From assembly GCF_000321025.1 (NCBI RefSeq), contig NZ_HE610718.1, forward strand, positions 463,286 to 527,285: 64,000 bases of DNA, written 5' to 3'. Position 1 is the stretch's first letter. Every line of letters begins with the position of its first letter. The DNA comes from Peptoniphilus senegalensis JC140 (GTDB taxonomy: Bacteria > Bacillota > Clostridia > Tissierellales > Peptoniphilaceae). The notes below the pieces were generated by a model. The model worked only from the letters and a program-made list of their open reading frames with translations. It ran no database searches and had not been told where the DNA came from. Positions 1-6,950 of this stretch are shown here, in pieces. Position numbers and translations under genes: made by a program.

Positions 1-21
1 CCGAGAACTCAAAGTTCTCGG
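1..21. repeat. Inverted repeat, probable terminator stem at window edge
   Basis: CCGAGAAC and GTTCTCGG form a perfect 8-bp stem with a 5-nt loop. It lies just beyond the stop of the leftward Abi_2 gene, where a terminator is expected. The U-tract would fall outside the window, so the function is unproven. Confidence 0.45.
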
Positions 22-59
22 TTAAAAAAAACTATTTAGTTTTTCCCTTTGTAGTTACA

Positions 60-983
60 TTATATAGCAATGTCACAAAATAAGTCAATTACTTTCTTAA
101 CAAATTTATAATCTTCTACTAAAATTTTATTCTTTTCGTACTTATCTTTATTCCTTATAACTCTAGTTTCAAAAAATTCTTTTATCTCTTTAAATCTATT
201 TATCTTTATTTCATCACTTTTAACATTTAATTTAAAAGCATAAAGCAAACAAATAAAATCATGTATAAATAAATTTCTTAACTTTCTTTTTATAAAAATT
301 CCATTGTATTCATCTAAATTATCTTTTAAAAATTTATATATATCATCGAGATAATACTCCCTCTTGTCTGGGAGATTGTGAATAAGGCAATTACTGTGTG
401 CAGATGCATTTCTAATATCTCTCACACGAAATAAAATATCACAATTTGCAAAATTATTTTCATAATTCTCTACATAAAACTTTATAAATTTCACTAAAGT
501 ACCAAATGATATGACTTCGACAAAGGTCCAAATTGGATAATTCGGATGTGTAAACTTACTTAATAGATTTCCAACATAACCTTGTACTCGTCTTCTATAT
601 AATTCTTGCCTAATATTATATCCTGTATCTCCCTGGTTATTTCCTAAACTATCCAAGAACTCTAAGGTAAGATTTATATCGTCTAGACCATTGTTTTCTA
701 TTGATTTGAGTAAATTTACTTTTAAAGAATGCTCTAAATTTAAAGTCGTTTTTAAGATTAAAAATTTAAGATGCATATCAATAGTAGCTAAATCTTTTAG
801 ATGAAAAAAGTCTAAGTCTTTATATTTCCCATTTTCATCTTTTTTAAAATTATGTCTATATGATGAAACTTTTACATAATAATTATGCTCTTCTAAATAA
901 TTAATGGCTTGCTCCCTGCTAACTCCGCAAAATTCAACACCCTTATCATTAAGTTTATTAACAAGCTCTATTGAGTTGAGCAA
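60..983 (-). CDS. Abi_2 family (AbiD/AbiF-like) abortive-infection protein
   Basis: About 307 residues resembling the Abi_2 family of phage-resistance proteins first known from lactococcal plasmids. Visible hallmarks are the N-terminal segment NYLEEHNYYVKVSSYRHNF and the central RNxxxH-like motif RNASAHSN, which resembles the HEPN-type RNase motif seen in this family. No signal peptide or membrane segment is seen, so it is probably cytoplasmic. The open frame begins with GTG at 992, but AAGAGGGTG covers that codon and is well spaced from TTG at 983, which I prefer. It stands alone downstream of the 3' end of ssrA, a common island insertion point. Family assignment is fairly sure; activity is inferred. 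Confidence 0.8.
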   Translation of the reverse strand: MLNSIELVNKLNDKGVEFCGVSREQAINYLEEHNYYVKVSSYRHNFKKDENGKYKDLDFFHLKDLATIDMHLKFLILKTTLNLEHSLKVNLLKSIENNGLDDINLTLEFLDSLGNNQGDTGYNIRQELYRRRVQGYVGNLLSKFTHPNYPIWTFVEVISFGTLVKFIKFYVENYENNFANCDILFRVRDIRNASAHSNCLIHNLPDKREYYLDDIYKFLKDNLDEYNGIFIKRKLRNLFIHDFICLLYAFKLNVKSDEIKINRFKEIKEFFETRVIRNKDKYEKNKILVEDYKFVKKVIDLFCDIAI

Positions 984-1110
984 TAAAATCACCCTCTTAA
1001 ATTAAATTTCTTATAACAAAAATTATAACACAAAGAATTATTAGCTAACTCCTTAAAATATCTTAAATAAGTCTTTCTTTTTAAAAAAATATTTAAAATT
1101 AATTTTAGAG

Positions 1111-1145
1111 CAAAAAGAAAAAGCCATCCATAAACATGAATGACT
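1111..1145 (-). terminator. Rho-independent terminator of ssrA
   Basis: On the minus strand, AGTCATTCA and TGGATGGCT pair over 9 bp (with G-U pairs) around a short loop. A long T-rich tract follows, just past the CCA end of the tmRNA. Confidence 0.75.
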
Positions 1146-1153
1146 TGAAAGTT

Positions 1154-1494
1154 TGGTGGAGGCGGTGGGAGTCGAACCCACGTCCGAAGACCTCTTACAG
1201 AAAGATTCTCCGAGTGCAGACTCCTCTTAAATTTCCCCTGCATTACTAGAGTGTCAAACTCATACAGAGTATCGCCATTAACCCCCTCTGCTATGGCGCA
1301 TCACAGAGTTCGTTGCCCGCTAATTTGAAACCCGGTTACAGTTCGCGGTGTCTGGCCGGATTGCTACCTAATTAGGCAGCTAGTGCGAAATTATTTTCGT
1401 CGTTTATTTTTTATAGACCATTTTTACGTTGTGTGATCCATCAACGACTCGCTACTTAAAGCTCAAAATCCCCGTCGAAACCATTTTCGCCCCC
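1154..1494 (-). ncRNA. ssrA: tmRNA (transfer-messenger RNA)
   Basis: A classic one-piece tmRNA of about 341 nt that rescues stalled ribosomes. The 5' end GGGGGCGAAAATGG and the 3' end CGCCTCCACCA form the tRNA-like acceptor stem, and GGTTCGACTCCC gives the T arm. The internal frame encodes a degradation tag readable as (KI)NDENNFALAA followed by TAA; the exact resume codon is uncertain. Pseudoknot-forming stretches follow. The CCA is encoded. A consensus promoter lies upstream at 1513-1541 and a terminator downstream at 1111-1145, so it is a single-gene unit. An 84-codon frame overlapping its 3' part is spurious. Confidence 0.97.
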
Positions 1495-1512
1495 ATATTT
1501 AGTTAGACTAAA

Positions 1513-1541
1513 ATTATACTAAAGTTCCCTTATTTTGTCAA
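1513..1541 (-). promoter_or_regulatory. Sigma-A promoter of ssrA
   Basis: Reading leftward: TTGACA (1541-1536), a 17-nt spacer, then TATAAT (1518-1513). This is a perfect consensus 19 nt upstream of the tmRNA 5' end. Confidence 0.9.
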
Positions 1542-1552
1542 TTTTAGTCCGC

Positions 1553-2179
1553 TTAATACCTCTCCTGTCTTATTCTTTTTCTCTTCTTCTTGGCAAACTT
1601 AAATCTCAAAAATTTCTTCCAGATAAAATATCCAATCATTGAGCCAAATACATTTAACATTAAATCGTCAATATCAACAGACCTTCCTATAAAAAATTGT
1701 ATAAATTCAACAAAAAAAGATGTGCAAACAGATATAAGAAATATGCGGGAAAATTTTCTCGTCTTCGGAAAAATTTCTGCTATCAAAATACCAAAGGGCA
1801 CAAAAATTATAATATTGCCAACAATATTTATTATTGTATGAAGAAAACCTGAGTATATTATGTAATTTTTTATAGTCCTAAAGGGAATTAAATTTACTCC
1901 CCAAGCTCCTGCTGTTATTCTGTCTTTAAAGTTTCCCACGAAGTCAAAATTTTCATTGGTCAAATTAATTCCCGAGTTAGAAATATAAGAATTTGGCATA
2001 AAGAGCATTATAACTAAGAAGGCAATGTAACCAGCAAAGAGACTAAGTAGAAATTCTCTAAAGCCATTAGAATTTATTTTTCTGTGGGAGAAAAATTTTA
2101 CTCTCACAAGTGAAAAAACAACAAAAGTAAATATAAAGGCGGGTATAGTCCTTGCCGCAAAAAATAAAAATAATCTCAT
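1553..2179 (-). CDS. VanZ family membrane protein
   Basis: A 208-residue polytopic membrane protein of the VanZ family. The family is named for a teicoplanin-tolerance protein, but most members have no known role. Visible signatures are NLIPFRTI, the hydrophobic segment GNIIIFVPFGIL, and the C-terminal part EFIQFFIGRSVDIDDLMLN with the conserved Glu, Arg and Asp. It ends in a Lys/Arg-rich cytosolic tail. Four to five membrane segments are visible. Its start overlaps the stop of the upstream HAD gene by 4 nt (ATGA), so the two are probably translationally coupled. Glycopeptide resistance should not be assumed from the family name. Confidence 0.88.
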   Translation of the reverse strand: MRLFLFFAARTIPAFIFTFVVFSLVRVKFFSHRKINSNGFREFLLSLFAGYIAFLVIMLFMPNSYISNSGINLTNENFDFVGNFKDRITAGAWGVNLIPFRTIKNYIIYSGFLHTIINIVGNIIIFVPFGILIAEIFPKTRKFSRIFLISVCTSFFVEFIQFFIGRSVDIDDLMLNVFGSMIGYFIWKKFLRFKFAKKKRKRIRQERY

Positions 2180-2814
2180 ATATTTTTTAGCTCTATTAAA
2201 TTTGTTATGGAATATTTATTTTCATCCACAATCTTTTGCCAAGTGTCCTTTGAGTGCTCATCGTAAATGCCCACAGTTTCTAGTCCTGCACTTTTTGCGG
2301 TCCTTAGGGCAATATAGGAATCGTCTACTAAAAGTACCTCCTTTGCTTCTTCCTTTAATTCAGAAATAATTGTAGTGAAAAATTTTTCGTCAGCCTTTAT
2401 ACGACCAACTGAATCTGCTGTGTATAGACCTTCAATATATTTGTCCATGCCATATTTTTTTATGATTATATCAGCAAAAGGCTTTGCAGTTGATGTTCCA
2501 ATAACGATTTTTTTGTCCTCATCCTTAAAATATTTTAAAATTTCAAGGGCATTATCCTTTAAGTCAACCTTGTTGGCATAAAAATCTTTTACTGTATAAC
2601 TAAAGCCAGCATAAAGTTCTTCAAAACTTTCACTTAAATTATAATAGTCTTTTAAATATCTAAGTGAAGTGTTTAGGCTCATTGTGGTCATCTTATGTTG
2701 CACATGATTTTCTACATCTATGCCCTTTCCTTTCATGAAGTCGCGAGTTACACTTCTCCAATATCCCATAGAATCCACCAGTGTTCCATCTAGATCAAAT
2801 ATAATAGCTCTCAT
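2176..2814 (-). CDS. HAD-superfamily phosphatase (beta-phosphoglucomutase/GPH-like)
   Basis: A 212-residue HAD hydrolase with a helical cap. Motif I is FDLDGTLVDS near residue 6, with the nucleophile Asp and the Asp acid/base. Motif II is VIGTSTAKP, and motif IV is LLVDDSYIA. The cap between motifs I and II fits subfamily IA (phosphoglycolate phosphatase or beta-phosphoglucomutase type). The substrate cannot be read from sequence. A GGGGGTAAC ribosome binding site precedes the ATG. It is first in a two-gene leftward unit with the VanZ gene and diverges from the tRNA-Pro promoter. Confidence 0.9.
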   Translation of the reverse strand: MRAIIFDLDGTLVDSMGYWRSVTRDFMKGKGIDVENHVQHKMTTMSLNTSLRYLKDYYNLSESFEELYAGFSYTVKDFYANKVDLKDNALEILKYFKDEDKKIVIGTSTAKPFADIIIKKYGMDKYIEGLYTADSVGRIKADEKFFTTIISELKEEAKEVLLVDDSYIALRTAKSAGLETVGIYDEHSKDTWQKIVDENKYSITNLIELKNI

Positions 2815-2921
2815 GTTACCCCCTATCTTTTTATAATACTTATATTTTAGTTGTAAAGTTTTTATAAATCAACTATAATAGTCTTCTAAGGCAATTTTTT
2901 GAAAAATTTTTTAAAAAAGCT

Positions 2922-2949
2922 TTGACAAATATTTATTTCATGTTATAAT
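2922..2949 (+). promoter_or_regulatory. Promoter of tRNA-Pro
   Basis: TTGACA at 2922-2927, a 16-nt spacer and TATAAT at 2944-2949, about 60 nt upstream of the mature tRNA. Confidence 0.85.
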
Positions 2950-3009
2950 AATATCTGTTCGAAAATTAAATATAAAGAATATAAATTTCTTGTAAAATTT
3001 TCATTACGT

Positions 3010-3086
3010 CGGGGTGTAGCGCAGTTTGGTAGCGCACGTGGTTTGGGACCATGGGGCCGGGGGTTCGAATCCTCTCACCCCGACCA
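3010..3086 (+). tRNA. tRNA-Pro (anticodon UGG)
   Basis: A 77-nt cloverleaf with encoded CCA. The acceptor stem pairs CGGGGTG with CACCCCG, the anticodon loop is TTTGGGA giving anticodon TGG, and the T arm contains GGTTCGAATCC. Its last 17 nt (3070-3086) are the prophage attachment core and recur at 36473-36489, so the 3' end present here was supplied by the phage and keeps the tRNA functional. Confidence 0.97.
3070..3086 (+). other. attL core (17-bp direct repeat in tRNA-Pro)
   Basis: TCCTCTCACCCCGACCA is identical to 36473-36489. It covers the 3' half of the T arm, the acceptor strand and CCA, a usual target for tyrosine integrases. The bases flanking the core differ between the two ends, which sets its length. 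Confidence 0.93.
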
Positions 3087-3137
3087 ATTTTTATTTATTT
3101 TTACATTTCTTTACAAATGGCTAAAAATACAAATATT

Positions 3138-3173
3138 AAGCATGTACTTTAATTACTGAGTACATGCTTTTTT
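3138..3173 (+). terminator. Terminator at the left prophage end
   Basis: AAGCATGTACT and AGTACATGCTT form a perfect 11-bp stem followed by TTTT. It lies about 50 nt after tRNA-Pro on phage-derived DNA and so probably replaces the host terminator now displaced to 36502-36526. Confidence 0.8.
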
Positions 3174-3200
3174 ACATGTTTTTACACCTTTTTACTGTTG

Positions 3201-3224
3201 CGTTACCAACTCGTTGCCAACTTT
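3201..3224 (+). repeat. Left integrase arm-type repeats
   Basis: Two tandem 11-bp units of the form cGTTRCCAACT (CGTTACCAACT then CGTTGCCAACT, followed by TTT). The same pair in the other order occurs at 36391-36414, inside the right end. Tandem sites near both att cores fit arm-binding sites for the N-terminal domain of the integrase. Confidence 0.6.
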
Positions 3225-3294
3225 TATAACTCTTCTACCTACCTAAATGCCTTTATTTGGTTAGGACTTAAAAAATATTTTTTTTATTTCTACA

Positions 3295-3326
3295 TAAAAA
3301 TAAAGCCCAGGTTTAAAACCCAGGCT
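3295..3326 (-). terminator. Terminator of the prophage late operon
   Basis: On the minus strand, AGCCTGGGTTT and AAACCTGGGCT form an 11-bp stem with two G-U pairs, followed by TTTATTTTT. It lies directly after the holin gene, the last gene of the leftward late transcript. The G-U pairs only form in the minus-strand RNA. Confidence 0.8.
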
Positions 3327-3334
3327 CAATAAAA

Positions 3335-3580
3335 TCATTTTTCTTTCAAATCTTCTGTATTAATAATATTGGTTACATCTCCGCCGACTCTTTTCCCATC
3401 TACATAGCTTTCTCCTAGTACATAAGAAATCATAGCTCCAAATGCCATTATTATTGTTGTTATTTGTTCAATGCTGCCTTGATCAAATTTTAAAAATGCT
3501 AAAACCGCACTTACTAATGCAATTAAAAGCACCCAAAATTTTCTACTTGTAAATTTTCTAATAAAATCTTCTCTTTTCAT
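3335..3580 (-). CDS. Phage holin
   Basis: An 81-residue membrane protein with two hydrophobic stretches: WVLLIALVSAVLAFLKF near residues 16-32 and ITTIIMAFGAMISYVLGESYV near 40-60. The tail is short and charged. Size, topology and position right after the endolysin match phage holins that form membrane lesions to release the endolysin or collapse the proton gradient. It starts at ATG 3580 with GAGGAG upstream, 13 nt beyond the stop of the endolysin gene. It is the last gene of the late operon. The holin family is not certain (phi LC3-like is likely). Confidence 0.82.
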   Translation of the reverse strand: MKREDFIRKFTSRKFWVLLIALVSAVLAFLKFDQGSIEQITTIIMAFGAMISYVLGESYVDGKRVGGDVTNIINTEDLKEK

Positions 3581-3593
3581 AAGATTCTCCTCA

Positions 3594-4853
3594 TCATTGA
3601 TTGGAATTTTTTTCTGTTAGTTTGTCCACTACTCTATCAAGTAAAGAAAAAACTTCTCCTCTTGTTATAGTGTCATCAAATCTTTTTTCATGGATTTCAA
3701 TCCCTTTTTCATTCAAGTTCTTAAAAGATTTTTCTGCCCAATGTTCTTTTTTATTTTCCATTTTATTCACCTTAATATTTCTTATTTCGTTTACATAGTT
3801 TAAAAGCTTTCTGCCATAATCATTTGATGGAGCCCATCTGCCACCTAAGTCCTCTACATATTTGCAAGTGCCAAATAAATAGGCAAAATGTCGTGGATCC
3901 AAAGTATTGGATTTAGGATAGCCTTTAGCACCTGCATATAAAGCTAAGTGATCTAAATGGGCACTAATTCCATCTTCCCATGTTGCAAATCTTTTGTGGG
4001 CTGAAGCTTGATAATCTCCACCGCCTTGAGTTACCTTCAAACCGCATGGATTATGATAACTAGCATCTATCCCTGCAGCTGATTTAATTTTGTATAAAAA
4101 GCCTGTTTCGTGTGCCATTTGTGCAAATGCAATTACCGGATTTATTCCAATAATATTGGATAATCTCCAGTAAGTATAAGCAAGCCCAATAAATTCTTTG
4201 TCATTATTTTTTGTTTTTGCCCACTCTTTAATTTGCTCCAAAGTTGCACTAGGTTTGCTTAAAATTGGTGTCCTAGTGCTTTTTACTACTCCAAAATATT
4301 TTGCAATAACTTTTGCTGTTGCTCCAGCTACTTTGTCTAAATTATCCACATATTTTTTACAATCCGAATAATTATCATGAAAGGCATGCTCAATTATAAA
4401 ATTGTGCTTTGCAAGACCATTTCTTAATACTCCATAATAATTGGATCCTGATTTACTTTTTCGATACTTAGTTCCTCGGTTATTAGTTCCAATTGCTGTT
4501 GATATTGCCGTACATAGTTTATCTGTAAGGTTTTTGATGCTTTCTTTTGGGTTAGTTGAGTCCCAAATTTCAGTTCCTGTGGCTGAACCCCCACCAGCGT
4601 TTGAATGTAAGCTAATTAATAGGTCATAACCTTTTGCCTTTTGACCTCTTTGAGCCAGGCTTGGATTATCAAATCGGTTGATTCTCGTATTTCCAACTAT
4701 AAATCCATAGTCTTCTAGTGCTTTTTTTAGCTTCAATGAATAGATATAATTACAGTCCCCCTCGTTACAAAATTCAAAGCCCGGAATGCTTTTAAAACCT
4801 CTATTATGGAAAGCCCCTGCTCCATGTCCAGGGTCTAACATTATTTTTACCAT
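3594..4853 (-). CDS. Endolysin: N-acetylmuramoyl-L-alanine amidase plus glucosaminidase
   Basis: A cell-wall hydrolase of 419 residues with two catalytic modules. The first 190 residues are an Amidase_3 domain, with DPGHG (residues 7-11, zinc ligand His), ISLHSNAGG and the late Glu in FIIEHAFHDN. A short linker leads to a glucosaminidase (FlgJ/LytF-type) domain, with VIAFAQMAHETGF carrying the catalytic Glu and NPCGLK. The last 50 residues are charged and may bind the wall. The open frame extends 6 codons upstream, but AAAGGAG is correctly spaced only for ATG 4853. No signal peptide, so export depends on the holin encoded next to it. Confidence 0.92.
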   Translation of the reverse strand: MVKIMLDPGHGAGAFHNRGFKSIPGFEFCNEGDCNYIYSLKLKKALEDYGFIVGNTRINRFDNPSLAQRGQKAKGYDLLISLHSNAGGGSATGTEIWDSTNPKESIKNLTDKLCTAISTAIGTNNRGTKYRKSKSGSNYYGVLRNGLAKHNFIIEHAFHDNYSDCKKYVDNLDKVAGATAKVIAKYFGVVKSTRTPILSKPSATLEQIKEWAKTKNNDKEFIGLAYTYWRLSNIIGINPVIAFAQMAHETGFLYKIKSAAGIDASYHNPCGLKVTQGGGDYQASAHKRFATWEDGISAHLDHLALYAGAKGYPKSNTLDPRHFAYLFGTCKYVEDLGGRWAPSNDYGRKLLNYVNEIRNIKVNKMENKKEHWAEKSFKNLNEKGIEIHEKRFDDTITRGEVFSLLDRVVDKLTEKNSNQ

Positions 4854-4904
4854 GTCATCAACTCCTTTCATTTAATGCATAATAAAAGGCAGCTTATTGC
4901 CGCC

Positions 4905-5249
4905 TTATTTCCTAATTTCATCTAAAATTTTTTCTACTTTGTCGTCATGTTTGTCTAGTTTTTTGTGGAGCTCTCTATTATAATAATCAACTTTGTTTAC
5001 TGTATCAGCGACAATTCTGTTAGTTGTTGCAACCTCTTTTGTAGCTTCAGATAGTTTATCTATTGCAGTATTTAATAGTTGATTATCCAATATCAGCTGC
5101 TTAAGAGTATCAGTTATTTCCTTCATCTCTTGGCTTCTTCTCTTGTCGTTTTGCACTATCGTGTAAACAAAAACTCCTAAGAAAACAATTATTATCGTCC
5201 CTGCAACTCCTACTGCTAAATATATCTCCTCTATTGTTTTGTATTCCAT
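4905..5249 (-). CDS. Membrane-anchored coiled-coil phage protein (XhlA-like position)
   Basis: 114 residues: an N-terminal membrane segment (GVAGTIIIVFLGVFVYTIV, near residues 14-32) followed by a long, charged helical stretch likely to form a coiled coil. Position upstream of endolysin and holin suggests a lysis accessory or spanin-like role, similar in layout to XhlA of PBSX, although XhlA has its membrane segment at the C-terminus. I do not recognise the family from sequence. GAGGTG precedes ATG 5249, and its first 19 nt overlap the end of the small gene 5231-5335 in another frame. Confidence 0.65.
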   Translation of the reverse strand: MEYKTIEEIYLAVGVAGTIIIVFLGVFVYTIVQNDKRRSQEMKEITDTLKQLILDNQLLNTAIDKLSEATKEVATTNRIVADTVNKVDYYNRELHKKLDKHDDKVEKILDEIRK

Positions 5250-5335
5250 GCGGTCACCTCTTTTGTTTGATTTTTAAAATAATTATCTTGCTCTCTTAAT
5301 TTATTTTTCCCAAATAAATTAATTCCTATTTCCAT
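5231..5335 (-). CDS. Small phage protein, 34 aa
   Basis: A short frame encoding MEIGINLFGKNKLREQ and 18 further polar residues. It starts at ATG 5335 behind a very strong AGGAGG-N9 ribosome binding site and ends at TAG 5231. It fills the gap between the tail fibre gene and the membrane coiled-coil gene, in the slot where many Firmicute phages carry a tiny XkdX-like gene, but I see no XkdX signature. Its stop lies inside the next gene, so translation may be coupled. Function unknown. Confidence 0.6.
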   Translation of the reverse strand: MEIGINLFGKNKLREQDNYFKNQTKEVTAWNTKQ

Positions 5336-5348
5336 TTATTTATACCTC

Positions 5349-6950
5349 CTATTCAATATTATTAGCTACAATATTATTTGTTCCTCCATCGTAAATACCT
5401 TTACCATAGCATCGATTAGCTAAAATAATACACTTTTTAGAATCTCTTGTACAAACAATATCTTGATTCGCACTAGATTTTAGACTACATCCTATCAAAC
5501 TAATTTCCGATGCTTCAATATAAAATGCTTCCGCACTAGATATTACTGTACAGTTTATAAATTTATTATCTTTATTTTTAATCCAAAAACATGGTGAGTT
5601 TGAACCATTTTTACCTTTACAATCCGCTAAACTAATCCCTGAGCCTTGAATATTAAATGCGGTGGTTATAGCTGTAGTACCTGAACAGTTTGATAATGAA
5701 TGATTTGAGCCTTGAATATTAAATGCAGGGGCATTATGTGTAATTACGGTACAATTTAATAAACGATGATTTGAACCTTGAATATTAAATCCTCGCATGT
5801 TAGTTGAAGGCGTATCAATATTATATATTTTGCAATTATTCGTGTTTTCAAAAACCTTAACCGCATAGTTATCTTTTAAAGTAATTTGAAAGTTTTTCAA
5901 AATGATATTAGAATTTAAAATTCTAATAAGTTCTACAGTAGTAGACTTAAAAGTTTTTTCTAATTTTGTAGATTCTCCATAGCCTGAAAGAGTGATATTA
6001 TCTTTATTTAAATTAATACTTTTATCATTTTTTTCTATAAAATTACCCTCGGTAAGTTGAATTTTTCCACCATAAGTTGGTAATTTTTCAATAAAACCAT
6101 TAATAATATCACAAGGACTTTCATTTTCTTGAATTACATAATCGGCTCCTGTTTTTGAATTTTCTGATGAATCATAATTAGCTATTACAAAAGTTGCAGA
6201 CCTTGAAGATGAAATATTTTTAAATTCAGCTCCACCAGTTGTTTTAGTCAATACTTGGTTTTCTTTTCCATCGGGCAACTCAAATTTTTTATTCCAACTT
6301 CGTTTTTCAGTGTCTGTTACTGTTTTATGATTTCCATCTTCTTCCATTTCTGAAAGTTTAGTTTTTATGTCTTTTTTCATAGCATAGTCACTTAAATCTT
6401 GCTTAGGTGATAACTTTTCAATCGCTTGTTTTGTCGCCTGTGGTGTCATGTATTTTGTGTTGTCTACACCACTTTCAGCTTCTGTTTGGCTTGCTTTTGA
6501 TAGCTGGCTATTTTGTAATTCTGCTATATCCTTTTTAATTTGTGTGTCATTGTATTTGGTATCGGTCGCACTAATTCTTCCATTAGTGATTTTGATGTTA
6601 CTTCCTGCTGTTAAGCTATCTTGTTTGCCTGTATTTAATTTTTCAATGTTATCTTTAATTTGTTGATAGTCAAAATTTGTAAAGTTTCTTGCAATTGCTG
6701 TTGTCTTTTCCCATCTCTTAGCAGGTCCTTCAATAGCTCTTTGAACTTCAAGTCCACCATCAGATCTCTTTGATTTAATTAGAATTGTTTCTGCATTCTG
6801 ATCTGTTCCTAGAACTGCTAAATTAGGAAGACTTCCAAATACTGAACTATCTGCTACATAAATTATTGTTGCATCTGCAGCTAAATTTTGTGTTAAGTAT
6901 GTTTCGGGTGAATTGACCACTCCATCATACATTTTATTTAAATTTACCAT
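5349..6950 (-). CDS. Tail fibre/receptor-binding protein with beta-helix repeats
   Basis: 533 residues. The N-terminal 100 residues look like a tail-tip attachment domain, followed by a helical linker (NDTQIKKDIAELQNSQ and neighbours) as in fibre trimer stalks. The C-terminal half, from about residue 250, resembles a right-handed parallel beta-helix of the pectate-lyase type. It carries the repeated rung element FNIQGS with ladders of Asn and Cys (LLNC, LSNC, LADC). Such domains bind or cleave surface polysaccharide. It lies after the tail-associated protein, the usual fibre slot, and starts with ATG 6950 directly abutting the preceding stop. Confidence 0.8.
   Translation of the reverse strand: MVNLNKMYDGVVNSPETYLTQNLAADATIIYVADSSVFGSLPNLAVLGTDQNAETILIKSKRSDGGLEVQRAIEGPAKRWEKTTAIARNFTNFDYQQIKDNIEKLNTGKQDSLTAGSNIKITNGRISATDTKYNDTQIKKDIAELQNSQLSKASQTEAESGVDNTKYMTPQATKQAIEKLSPKQDLSDYAMKKDIKTKLSEMEEDGNHKTVTDTEKRSWNKKFELPDGKENQVLTKTTGGAEFKNISSSRSATFVIANYDSSENSKTGADYVIQENESPCDIINGFIEKLPTYGGKIQLTEGNFIEKNDKSINLNKDNITLSGYGESTKLEKTFKSTTVELIRILNSNIILKNFQITLKDNYAVKVFENTNNCKIYNIDTPSTNMRGFNIQGSNHRLLNCTVITHNAPAFNIQGSNHSLSNCSGTTAITTAFNIQGSGISLADCKGKNGSNSPCFWIKNKDNKFINCTVISSAEAFYIEASEISLIGCSLKSSANQDIVCTRDSKKCIILANRCYGKGIYDGGTNNIVANNIE

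Noticed and set aside
989-1243. 84-codon minus-strand frame
   Set aside because: It overlaps the 3' part of tmRNA and its terminator; Pro-rich nonsense product with no ribosome site.
3335-4853. Possible toxin-antitoxin genes in the lysis module
   Set aside because: Sizes and motifs fit holin and endolysin; nothing toxin-like beyond lysis function.
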